Source: Acetomicrobium hydrogeniformans ATCC BAA-1850 (GTDB taxonomy: Bacteria; Synergistota; Synergistia; Synergistales; Acetomicrobiaceae). Taken from it: a DNA stretch of 64,000 nt. The stretch's first letter is position 1. Every line of letters starts with the position of its first letter. Below are positions 44,426 through 52,382 of the stretch, one piece after another. Location: contig NZ_ACJX03000001.1 in assembly GCF_000160455.2 (NCBI RefSeq), positions 1,126,001 to 1,190,000 on the forward strand. Direction: 5' to 3'. A program made the position numbers and the translations under genes. Below the pieces are notes generated by a model. The model was not told the origin of the DNA and made no database searches. It saw only the letters and a list, made by a program, of their open reading frames with translations.

Positions 44426-45047
44426 GTTCTGTCCTTCCTCTTAACATCTTTTCCCGCAAAATGAAATCGGATCCCCTCCAAAGGGACTCCTCGAGAGCAT
44501 CGATTTTGGAGGAAAACCAGGAATAGCACAAGACGGCAGGTATCGCTACCGCAAGGCCCGCGACGGTTGTCAGCAGGGCTTCCCATATGCCTGAGGCAAG
44601 CAGGGCCATATTGGTGGGGCCCTCCGATTCGGCGACGGAGCGGAAGACGTCGACAATTCCCAGCACGGTGCCTAAAAGCCCCAATAAAGGCGTTACTCTG
44701 GCCACCGTGGAAAGAAGGGTTAATCCCTTTTCCCATCTGTAAAGCTCATGGCGAACCTCTTGTTCCAGCAACATCTTCAATGCCTCTGGCGGCGCCAGCC
44801 AGTGATCTATAGCTGCCCTAAAAAGACGATGCAAGGAGCTCTCCTTTTCGCGTACCAAAGAAGCAGCTGCCTCGGCATCTCCCTTGTAGAGAAGTTCTCT
44901 CAATTTGCGTTCTAGTAATTCAGGGTTCGTCCAAGACTTGGCGTAAAACCAAATCCGTTCCAATACCACGGCAAGCCCGACGATAGAGACTGCCAGGATG
45001 GCGTACATGCTGGGACCGCCCATCTTTATGACGTCGATGAATTCCAA
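44418..45047 (-). CDS. exbB: ExbB/TolQ/MotA family proton-channel protein
   Basis: 209 aa. Three membrane segments, with RVTPLLGLLGTVLGIVDVFRS and WEALLTTVAGLAVAIPAVLCY, the two conserved blocks of MotA/TolQ/ExbB. First of the four TonB-system genes, 42 bases after thiW on the same strand. Confidence 0.92.
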   Translation of the reverse strand: MEFIDVIKMGGPSMYAILAVSIVGLAVVLERIWFYAKSWTNPELLERKLRELLYKGDAEAAASLVREKESSLHRLFRAAIDHWLAPPEALKMLLEQEVRHELYRWEKGLTLLSTVARVTPLLGLLGTVLGIVDVFRSVAESEGPTNMALLASGIWEALLTTVAGLAVAIPAVLCYSWFSSKIDALEESLWRGSDFILREKMLRGRTEHD

Positions 45048-45089
45048 AGATTACCACCTCTGCGTTCTCGTATATAGAGAAGGTTAGCA

Positions 45090-45602
45090 TTACGTAAGCG
45101 TTTTGCCAATGTTTTTTTGAAACCATCTCGTCCTGTCCAAAGCGACGAGGAGAGCGAAGCCCAACAGTGAACCCGGAACGCTGCTTAAGAGAAAAGCCGG
45201 CATCACTAACCATAAAGTAGCTTCTTTGCCGATCGATGGGGCTAAGATGTAGACGCTTAAAATCGCTCCGATGATGCCGGTACCGACGGGCTCTGTTAAA
45301 GCTGCGTACAGTTTCTTGTCCTTGAAGACCTTTGCCGTTATGCCAACTACCAAAGCGCCGGGTATGCTCCCAGGAAAGGCAAAAAGGGTCCCCGTACCCA
45401 AAGCGTTTCGTATTATGCTCGTAGTCAACGCTGCGCCTCCTGCCCACCAGGGGCCGAGAAGCACTCCCGCTATGGCATTTATGGCATGCTGAAAGGGGAA
45501 ACAGCGTGTCGGACCGACGGGAATGCTCAATCCCGAAAGGAGAACGGCCATTGCGGCGAACAAGGCCGCTAAAATTAGATTTCTTAGCGCGGTCTTTGTC
45601 AT
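45090..45602 (-). CDS. thiW: Thiamine-precursor ECF transporter S component ThiW
   Basis: 170 aa, five or six membrane segments. SIPVGPTRCFPFQHAINAI and LFAFPGSIPGALVVG match the ThiW family, thought to take up the thiazole precursor of thiamine as the S component of an ECF transporter. It ends the run of thi genes downstream of a TPP riboswitch. The energising ECF module is elsewhere. Confidence 0.88.
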   Translation of the reverse strand: MTKTALRNLILAALFAAMAVLLSGLSIPVGPTRCFPFQHAINAIAGVLLGPWWAGGAALTTSIIRNALGTGTLFAFPGSIPGALVVGITAKVFKDKKLYAALTEPVGTGIIGAILSVYILAPSIGKEATLWLVMPAFLLSSVPGSLLGFALLVALDRTRWFQKNIGKTLT

Positions 45603-45632
45603 TTTACATTCCTGCTTTCTTCTCCAGAATCT

Positions 45633-46559
45633 TTAATCCTTCCACAGGAGAGGCTCCACATCTACGGGGCGCTCGATGAGGCCGACTTTATGCGCAAAGT
45701 CGGCAAAGGTCCTCCAGCGTTCCGCATCCAAAATTTGGCTTTCAGCATAGAAGGGCAGTGTCTTCTCGAAGGCCAGCTTTTCGAGCTTCTCATCGGATTC
45801 CGGGACGGCCTTCAAGTATACCGCAAGTGCCTCCTTCGGATTTTTTAAGGTGTATTCAGTTGCTCTTGAAAGGGCTTTTCTGATGGATCTTATAGCTTCC
45901 GGATTTTTCTTTGCGAAAGTGGGGTTGGCAACGACGACCAATTCGTCATAATCGGGAAAGCCGTGTTCTTCCAGGGCAAAATAACCGGGTTTGTATCCTT
46001 TTAATTCCAGTTCCACCACTTCGTAGTTTCTAAAGCCGCCCATGACTGAGTCAACTCTTCCCGATACGAGGGAAGGCACAATAGCAAATTCTACGTGCAC
46101 CAGGTCGTAATCTGTCACTTCATTGAGCTCGCAAAATGCCTTAGCCAACACGTCCTCCATTCCGGCAACAGTATATCCCATCGGTTTGCCATTCAAATCC
46201 TGTGGTTTTTCGATGCCGCGTCCTTCGATATACAATACTGTGGAAAGAGGATGGCCAATAAGTCTGCCCACGACGAGCAGGGGTATTCCCTCCGATGCAG
46301 CTACCAATGCCTGCGGTTCGTAGCTTATGCCCAATTCCGCTCTGCCTGCTGCTGCAAGCTTGAGAGCATCGGCGCTTTCGGATGGGGGTATTATCTTTAC
46401 CCCTAAGCCCTCTTCGTCGAAATATCCTTTCTGTTGTGCGACATATAGCGGAATGTGGTCCACGTTGGGAAACCAGTCCAGGATCAGGGTAATTTCCTTT
46501 CCCATCGCCGGGACCGCAAGAGTCAGGATCAACAAAAATGTCAAACACATCCGTTTCAT
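45633..46559 (-). CDS. thiY: Pyrimidine-precursor (HMP/FAMP) ABC substrate-binding protein ThiY-like
   Basis: 308 aa. Signal peptide, then ITLILDWFPNVDHIPLYVAQQKGYF, the NMT1/THI5-like core that binds hydroxymethylpyrimidine-type thiamine precursors. The C-terminal part carries the second lobe. Under the TPP riboswitch with its permease and ATPase, so a thiamine pyrimidine precursor is the likely ligand. Confidence 0.85.
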   Translation of the reverse strand: MKRMCLTFLLILTLAVPAMGKEITLILDWFPNVDHIPLYVAQQKGYFDEEGLGVKIIPPSESADALKLAAAGRAELGISYEPQALVAASEGIPLLVVGRLIGHPLSTVLYIEGRGIEKPQDLNGKPMGYTVAGMEDVLAKAFCELNEVTDYDLVHVEFAIVPSLVSGRVDSVMGGFRNYEVVELELKGYKPGYFALEEHGFPDYDELVVVANPTFAKKNPEAIRSIRKALSRATEYTLKNPKEALAVYLKAVPESDEKLEKLAFEKTLPFYAESQILDAERWRTFADFAHKVGLIERPVDVEPLLWKD

Positions 46560-46629
46560 TTTTACAACCTCCTATTCATGAATAATTATGTATTTACAGT
46601 TACCCAATGGAGCTTATGTCTCGAATCAG

Positions 46630-47373
46630 TCATTCCTTGTTGTTGAGCCAGAAGAGAAAGCGTTTCTCCAATCTGCTGACCAACAGCCAAAGCCCCATGC
46701 CCATTAAACTTAGCCAAACCAGTGCGGCGAAAAGCATATCGGTCCGCAACCTTGCGTTCATTTGAATCATCAAATATCCTAACCCCCTTTGAGCTCCCAC
46801 CCATTCTCCCAGAACCGCTCCGATGGTGGCCACTGCCACTGCAACCTTAAGTCCTGAAAAAAAGGACGGCAGAGCAGCGGGCCAGTAGAGAAGCCTCATC
46901 TTTTTTCGGAATGGGGCATCGAGGAGGTCGAAGATGATCTCCAGATCGGAATCGACCTGTTTAAAGCCAGAATATGTGGAGACCGTAAGGGGGAAAAAGA
47001 TCACTATTGTTGCCATGACTATTTTGCTCAAAAGACCATAGCCGAACCAAACGACCAAAAGAGGTGCCACGGCAAACACGGGGATCGCCTGAGAGGCGAC
47101 CAGGAATGGCGTTAAGGCGGCATCTATGGAGGGATGTTTGAACATGATTATCGAAAGCGGCAGTGAGATGGCAAGGCTTAAACATAAGCCCAGGCAAATC
47201 TCCAGGGCTGTTACGAGGGCATGGCCGGCTAAAAGAGGAGTCTGCAATAAAGTTGTCTGTAGGACGATTGAGGGAGGGGGAAGTATGAATTTGGGTACGT
47301 CGAGAAGGCGTACCACAAGTTCCCATATGACCAAGATGGAGGTCATCAAAAGAAAGGGATCCTTCCTATGCAT
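46630..47373 (-). CDS. thiX: ABC transporter permease ThiX-like
   Basis: 247 aa with about six membrane segments and the inner-membrane EAA-type loop (DAPFRKKMRLLYWPAALPSFFSGLK). Partner of the ThiY and ThiZ proteins; overlaps thiZ by eight bases. Confidence 0.83.
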   Translation of the reverse strand: MHRKDPFLLMTSILVIWELVVRLLDVPKFILPPPSIVLQTTLLQTPLLAGHALVTALEICLGLCLSLAISLPLSIIMFKHPSIDAALTPFLVASQAIPVFAVAPLLVVWFGYGLLSKIVMATIVIFFPLTVSTYSGFKQVDSDLEIIFDLLDAPFRKKMRLLYWPAALPSFFSGLKVAVAVATIGAVLGEWVGAQRGLGYLMIQMNARLRTDMLFAALVWLSLMGMGLWLLVSRLEKRFLFWLNNKE

Positions 47374-48145
47374 CTACCAGCTCACCTCTCAGTATGGAGA
47401 ATATTTCTTCTTCCATAGCGGCCAACTTTGGCCCCAGATTTTGTCTGGGTTTAGGCATATCTCTCATGTCTATTTCTTTGATGATTCCTGTGGGCAGATG
47501 AGACAACAAAAATATCCTGTCGGCGAGGAAGAGGGCCTCTTTGATGTCGTGAGTAATCATCAGGACGGTCTTTTCAAACTCGAGCTGGATGCGAAGGATT
47601 TCTTTCTGCAGCAACCTCCTGGTGAGGGCATCCAGGGCAGATAGAGGCTCATCGAGGAGCAATATTTCTCTGTCGAAGAGAAGAGTTCTCACCAGTGCCG
47701 CCCTTTGGCGCATTCCCCCCGAGACTTGATAGGGAAAGTAATCTTCAAATCCCGACAGGCCGAAACGGGACAGGAGGTCGATGGCCTTATTGCGTTCCCT
47801 TTGAAGGTCTTTGCCCAGGACTTTTGCAGGGATCAAGACGTTATCCAAAAGGGTGGACCAGGGCAAAAGCAGGTCCTTTTGCAGCATCATAGCGGTTTCG
47901 TCCTTCAGATCGCTAACCTTCTCGCCCTTCCATTCGATATGGCCGCTGTCTTTTCTTTCTATCCCGGCTATGACTCTGAATAGAGTGCTTTTACCGCACC
48001 CTGAGGGGCCAAGAAAGACGGCAAAGCTTCCGCGTTCGGTGGAAAAATTTATATTCCTGAACACCGTCAGGTTCGGATAGATCTTTGTGATACCGCAAAC
48101 CTTCAACAAAAATTGCCGACCTCCTCTTTTGGGATCAGTCGGCAT
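47366..48145 (-). CDS. thiZ: ABC transporter ATP-binding protein ThiZ-like
   Basis: 259 aa. Walker A GPSGCGKST, signature VSGGMRQRAALVRTL, Walker B LLLDEPLSALD, as in the nitrate/taurine/HMP group. First gene after the TPP riboswitch, which begins about 50 bases upstream of the ATG. Confidence 0.85.
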   Translation of the reverse strand: MPTDPKRGGRQFLLKVCGITKIYPNLTVFRNINFSTERGSFAVFLGPSGCGKSTLFRVIAGIERKDSGHIEWKGEKVSDLKDETAMMLQKDLLLPWSTLLDNVLIPAKVLGKDLQRERNKAIDLLSRFGLSGFEDYFPYQVSGGMRQRAALVRTLLFDREILLLDEPLSALDALTRRLLQKEILRIQLEFEKTVLMITHDIKEALFLADRIFLLSHLPTGIIKEIDMRDMPKPRQNLGPKLAAMEEEIFSILRGELVDA

Positions 48146-48191
48146 GCAGGGAAAGGCTGCACTTTAAATTGATATTGCAAAATTTCCTTAC

Positions 48192-48282
48192 CTTCCCTCC
48201 GCCGGCATGACCCGGATCAGGTTCTAAGGGTCGAAGCTGTCAAAAGCTTCCTCTCAGTCGGTTACCCGACTCCCCCGGGACT
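48192..48282 (-). ncRNA. TPP (thiamine pyrophosphate) riboswitch
   Basis: The minus strand reads GGGGGAGTCGGGTAACCGAC, then CTGAGAGGAAGC, a variable P3 arm, ACCCTTAGAACCTGATCCGG and GTCATGCCGGCGGAGGGAAG: the conserved THI-box elements in order. It lies directly before the thiZXYW genes and would shut them off when TPP is present. The TonB-system genes follow without an evident terminator. Confidence 0.93.
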
Positions 48283-48358
48283 TGTATTTTCATTCTATCA
48301 CAAACTTTGCATTTGAGAAGGGCCATGCATCTTAAGGCACTTAACGAGGGGCTATCGA

Positions 48359-49453
48359 TCAGTTCGCAGAACAACACTCCCCATCCGTCAATACCGTTAT
48401 GCTCGACGGTTTGATGCTGAATAATATGGGATGTCCCTCCCGCAGGTTTAGGGTTAGGTATGAATCTTTAGAGTACTCCGCATGCCACTCTACATCGGCT
48501 CCGAATATATAGAGTCTGACGGATCCGTTTATCTCCATTTTCTCCACTATCGTTCCCTCCTGTGTGTTAGGTTGCAGTTCATGATCCACGGGAAGATTGG
48601 GGTAAATGAGTTTTATCTGGTCGGGAGGGATGAAAACCGTCGCCCTACCTGCGGTCAAATCTTTGGAGGGCGAGAGCCTCAACCTCCCCTTTTGCCATGT
48701 GAACCAGTGATAGCCGTCATCGATTGCTATTTCGCCTCGTATTAAAGTTCCCCATCCCAGGGAATGCCAAATGTTAGCTTGAATTAAAGGGTCCCAGAGC
48801 TTGCTTGCCTCGAGGTCGGCCATTATCGATCCATCGCGCATGATAAAGACCCTGTTCGCCAGAGAGCAGACGTCCTCGATGTCGTGGGTCACGTATAGAA
48901 TTGGAGTTTTGACCCTTTCGAAAAGCTTTTTCAGCTCTCTTCTCAGCGCCCGACGCAACGGTCCTTCGAGGGCGCTGAAGGGTTCGTCTAAGAGCAAAAG
49001 ATCAGGTTTTGGCGCCAAGGCCCTTGCCAGCGCAACGCGTTGCCTCTGTCCGCCGGATAGTTGATCGGGCATTCTGTCGTAAAACCCTTCGAGCCTCATG
49101 GCATCTAGCCAACTTTTTGCCAAGCGCCACCTATTCGGCCCCTTTAGGCCATATGCGACATTTTCCAAGACCGTCAGATGGGGAAATAGGGCAAGCTCCT
49201 GAAATACCAGCCCGATCTTTCTCTTTGCCGCCCTTATAAAGACGGAAGAGGAAGAGTCGTATAAAAGGCGATCCATGAGGTTTATGCGCCCATTGTCGGG
49301 CTTTACTATGCCTGCCAGTATTTTCAGGGTTTGGCTCTTCCCGGCACCACTGGGGCCGAAGAGCACTCCTATCTCCTCTTTGAGTCTGAGTGAAACGTCA
49401 AGACTAAAATTGCCTAATCTTTTGGAGAATGTAGCCTCTAAACAATCTTTCAC
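48359..49453 (-). CDS. modC: Molybdate/tungstate ABC transporter ATP-binding protein
   Basis: 364 aa. Walker A GPSGAGKSQT, signature LSGGQRQRVALARAL, Walker B LLLDEPFSALEG, H-loop VTHDIEDV, then a C-terminal TOBE-like domain (about residues 260-355) that can bind the oxyanion. Overlaps modB by four bases. Molybdate versus tungstate cannot be decided. Confidence 0.87.
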   Translation of the reverse strand: MKDCLEATFSKRLGNFSLDVSLRLKEEIGVLFGPSGAGKSQTLKILAGIVKPDNGRINLMDRLLYDSSSSVFIRAAKRKIGLVFQELALFPHLTVLENVAYGLKGPNRWRLAKSWLDAMRLEGFYDRMPDQLSGGQRQRVALARALAPKPDLLLLDEPFSALEGPLRRALRRELKKLFERVKTPILYVTHDIEDVCSLANRVFIMRDGSIMADLEASKLWDPLIQANIWHSLGWGTLIRGEIAIDDGYHWFTWQKGRLRLSPSKDLTAGRATVFIPPDQIKLIYPNLPVDHELQPNTQEGTIVEKMEINGSVRLYIFGADVEWHAEYSKDSYLTLNLREGHPILFSIKPSSITVLTDGECCSAN

Positions 49454-50079
49454 GCCTTACCTCCCACCCTCTTTACAATTAATAGGCTGGCAATTCCCAA
49501 TGCCGTCAGCAAGATGGCAGCAATATTTGCCTCAAAAAAACTCATGGATTCGACGCTGCTGTATATGAAAAGCGGCAAAGTCTGGGTTCTGCCGGGTATG
49601 TTCCCCGCTATCATTAAGGTTACGCCGAATTCCCCAAGGGCTCTCATAGAGGATAGGGCAAGTCCTCCGATGATGTAAGGTTTAGCCAGGGGGAAGGTCA
49701 CCCTCCGAAACACCTCGAATTCGCTGTCGCCAAGAGTGCGGGCTGCCGCTTCCAGCTTTTCGTCTACAGAGCTGAAACCCGATTTAGCGGCCTGTATCAT
49801 TATGGGAAGGGCGGGAAAAAGAGGAGCTATGACGGCAGCGGTAAAGGAAAAAAGTATATTTGCCTCTTTCAGATACGGGATATGTCCCAGCGCCATGAGA
49901 AGGTATAAACCTACAACGGAAGGAGGAAGAGCGATCGGCAATATAATGAGGTTGTAAACCAAGTTCTTCCCCCTGAAGTTCTTTTTTGCCAATATCCAGC
50001 CGATCGATGTTCCTAAAAAAAGTAGCAGGGGAATGTCGGCCGCTAATACCTTTAAGCTTACGAAAAGAGACGGAATCAT
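49450..50079 (-). CDS. modB: Molybdate/tungstate ABC transporter permease
   Basis: 209 aa, five membrane segments, with EAAARTLGDSEFEVFRRVTFPLAKP, the conserved ModB/CysT cytoplasmic loop. A little shorter than typical ModB. Overlaps modA by four bases. Confidence 0.88.
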   Translation of the reverse strand: MIPSLFVSLKVLAADIPLLLFLGTSIGWILAKKNFRGKNLVYNLIILPIALPPSVVGLYLLMALGHIPYLKEANILFSFTAAVIAPLFPALPIMIQAAKSGFSSVDEKLEAAARTLGDSEFEVFRRVTFPLAKPYIIGGLALSSMRALGEFGVTLMIAGNIPGRTQTLPLFIYSSVESMSFFEANIAAILLTALGIASLLIVKRVGGKA

Positions 50080-50837
50080 TTCCCTTGCACTGGCTCAAAA
50101 CCCCATTTGATCCATGTTTCGTTGGCCCTTTCGGATCTTATGTATTCCCAGAAGGCCTTGAGGTTCTCCGAATATCTTCCCTTGACCAGGCCACCGCTGT
50201 TTTGCAACGGTTCCACGGGGAGCACGGTATATCTTCCATTGTTCAGCTTTTTTGCGATCGATAAGGAGAACATCCCTATATCTGCTCCTCCGCTTTTGAC
50301 GGCCAGGGCAGCCTGTTCGACATTGCCCATTATCACAAGTCTTTTTTCCTCTAACAGCTCATCGTAAATGCCCTGAGATTGCAGATAATGTGCAGCGGCT
50401 TTGCCGAAGGGCGCAGCTTTAGTGTCGGCGATGGATAAGCGGACATCCTTTTCCTTGAAAGCTTCGGTAGAAATAGGCTCGTCCTTCGCCCACCATGCCA
50501 CAAGGGGAGATAAAGCCATGGGAAATACATCGAACAAAAAGCCTTCTTTTCGAAGCTTTTCAGTCCATTCCGGACTCGCGGATAGATATAAGCCAAAAGG
50601 AGCCCCTGCCATTATTTGAGACGCGAGCTTGCCCGAGGCGCCGGCAACTATTTTAGGGGCCCTTCCTATCTTTTCGGATTCGAATTCGGACGCCAACTCC
50701 TTGATACACTCATGAATGCTCGAGGCAACGGCTACTATGTCTTCTTGGGCGGCCGGAGCGGCATTGACGGCATTAAAGGACAGAATAAGGGTTGCTCCGA
50801 TCACGATTGCAAGCAATTGTCTGATTCTTTGCGACAT
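50076..50837 (-). CDS. modA: Molybdate/tungstate ABC transporter substrate-binding protein
   Basis: About 253 aa. A signal peptide (LLAIVIGATLILSFNAVNAA) is followed by the ModA fold: VAVASSIHECIKELASEFE, GASGKLASQIMAGAPFGLYLSA, and the second-lobe IADTKAAPFGKAAAHYL. ATG 50837, seven bases after GGGAGG, is better than the upstream in-frame ATG 50852. First gene of modABC, supplying molybdenum or tungsten for pterin enzymes. Confidence 0.88.
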   Translation of the reverse strand: MSQRIRQLLAIVIGATLILSFNAVNAAPAAQEDIVAVASSIHECIKELASEFESEKIGRAPKIVAGASGKLASQIMAGAPFGLYLSASPEWTEKLRKEGFLFDVFPMALSPLVAWWAKDEPISTEAFKEKDVRLSIADTKAAPFGKAAAHYLQSQGIYDELLEEKRLVIMGNVEQAALAVKSGGADIGMFSLSIAKKLNNGRYTVLPVEPLQNSGGLVKGRYSENLKAFWEYIRSERANETWIKWGFEPVQGK

Positions 50838-50927
50838 GGAAATACCTCCCACGGAATATATTAGGATGCCCGGGTTGATCTAGCCATGCGATTAGGGATG
50901 CATCCATGTCAAGTATAGATATCTTCT

Positions 50928-50948
50928 AAAAAAACGCAACATTGTTGC
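50928..50948 (-). terminator. Short intrinsic terminator after the CofE-like gene
   Basis: On the minus strand GCAAC-AAT-GTTGC is followed by G and seven T, ten bases after the gene's stop codon. Confidence 0.55.
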
Positions 50949-50957
50949 AAAATTGTA

Positions 50958-52148
50958 TTACCATTCGGCCGTATAATCGTCGAAGTATCCCTGCACTAAC
51001 ACTATGGGCGTTCCCTTGTCTCCGCTTCCGCTGGTCAGGTCGCACAAGCTTCCGAGAAGATCGGTGTACATGCGGGGAGTGGTGCCCAAAGTCTCGTTTG
51101 TATCTATGTCAAGCTCTTTCTTCTTAAGAATACGCTCTTTGACGGATTCTTCGAGGGCGCTTCTACTTCCCTCCAGCTCTTTGTCGATTACATATTTTAA
51201 TTTGATCTCTTTAGGTGTTCCCGTTAGGCCTTTGGTGAAGCCGGGAGAGACCACGGGATCGGCAAGCTCCCATATGCCGGTCTTGGGGTCCTTGAAAGCT
51301 CCATCGCCGTAAATCATTACTTCCACTTCTACGCCAAAGATGTTTTTAAGCCTGGACTGTATTTTCTCGCAGATTTCCTGGCAGTTTCGTGGAAAAAGTT
51401 TGACCTTGTCTTCAGAGGCCATGTTAGATCCGAGCAAGCCATACTCGGGGTTATAGCCGCTCCCGTTCACGGGTTCGGTAAGCAGATCGTCCAATCCGAG
51501 AACCCTCTTGGCGCCGGCTTTGGAAAGGATTTTTTTCGTCCAAGATCTTTCATGGATGTTTGCGACCAAGATTTCGCTTGAGTAGTTCAAAGCCACCTTT
51601 GGATCGTTTGAAAAATATATATTCACTTTGCCTTTAGGGGCCAGGCTTTTGTAAAGCTCTACGTAATCTACTCCTGTAAAGGGATGAACAATGGCGAGCC
51701 CTGGTATGGTTCGATAGTCTTTTTCGTCTAATAAATCGATGTAGGGATTTATGTCTTGATCGTAAAGGACGTCCCTGTCCATTACGGGATTGCCAACCTC
51801 GTCGTTGGGATAATTTAAAAAAAGATGTATAGTTTTTCCGGTCAAAGCAATGCCTTTTAGGATTAAAGAGAACCTGTTCCGACTTATTATGGGAAAAAGA
51901 ACTGCTATTTCCTCAGCAGATGTCTTTTGTGAAATGTCGGCAGCTATGTGGTATATAGAGGCATAGTTTCCCTGCGTTCTGGCGACTAATGATTCGGTAA
52001 TGCCTATGACATCCCTGCTTCGCAGCGAAAAGCCCTCATCTTTGCACGCCCTCTTTATGGAATCTATCACTAACGAGATCACGTCATCTCCAGCTTTGGC
52101 CAAGGGTGCCCTGATCCCTCTAGCTATCGTGCCAACTCTACGTGCCAT
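50958..52148 (-). CDS. CofE-like protein (F420-0:L-glutamate ligase family)
   Basis: 396 aa. Begins MARRVGTIARGIRAPLAKAGDD and continues with VIGITESLVARTQGNYASI and TNETLGTTPRMYTDL, resembling a bacterial group annotated as coenzyme F420-0 gamma-glutamyl ligase. That family adds glutamate to a phosphate-containing cofactor with GTP. No other F420 biosynthesis gene is in the window, and most fermentative anaerobes lack F420, so the substrate may be different. Monocistronic, with its own terminator. Confidence 0.65.
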   Translation of the reverse strand: MARRVGTIARGIRAPLAKAGDDVISLVIDSIKRACKDEGFSLRSRDVIGITESLVARTQGNYASIYHIAADISQKTSAEEIAVLFPIISRNRFSLILKGIALTGKTIHLFLNYPNDEVGNPVMDRDVLYDQDINPYIDLLDEKDYRTIPGLAIVHPFTGVDYVELYKSLAPKGKVNIYFSNDPKVALNYSSEILVANIHERSWTKKILSKAGAKRVLGLDDLLTEPVNGSGYNPEYGLLGSNMASEDKVKLFPRNCQEICEKIQSRLKNIFGVEVEVMIYGDGAFKDPKTGIWELADPVVSPGFTKGLTGTPKEIKLKYVIDKELEGSRSALEESVKERILKKKELDIDTNETLGTTPRMYTDLLGSLCDLTSGSGDKGTPIVLVQGYFDDYTAEW

Positions 52149-52382
52149 GTTAAATTACGCCCCCCTCGCGCTTTGTGTGGGTTTCTTTGCGACCGTTCGA
52201 TAATATAACATAAATTTGTTTTTATCGATATCTTACCAAAGCAGTCGGCCTCTTTGTTATTTTAAGCCCAAAGTGATGGTTAATATACCATGGCGTATAA
52301 ATAACGCGGCTTTCAGGGCATGATATAATATATTACAGCTAGCGCATGAGGAGATTGACATAAATAAGGAGGTGTCTCGAAA

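Noticed and set aside
50936-50948. Palindrome GCAACATTGTTGC considered as a ModE-like operator
   Set aside because: It is followed on the minus strand by seven T and sits ten bases after a stop codon, so a terminator explains it better.
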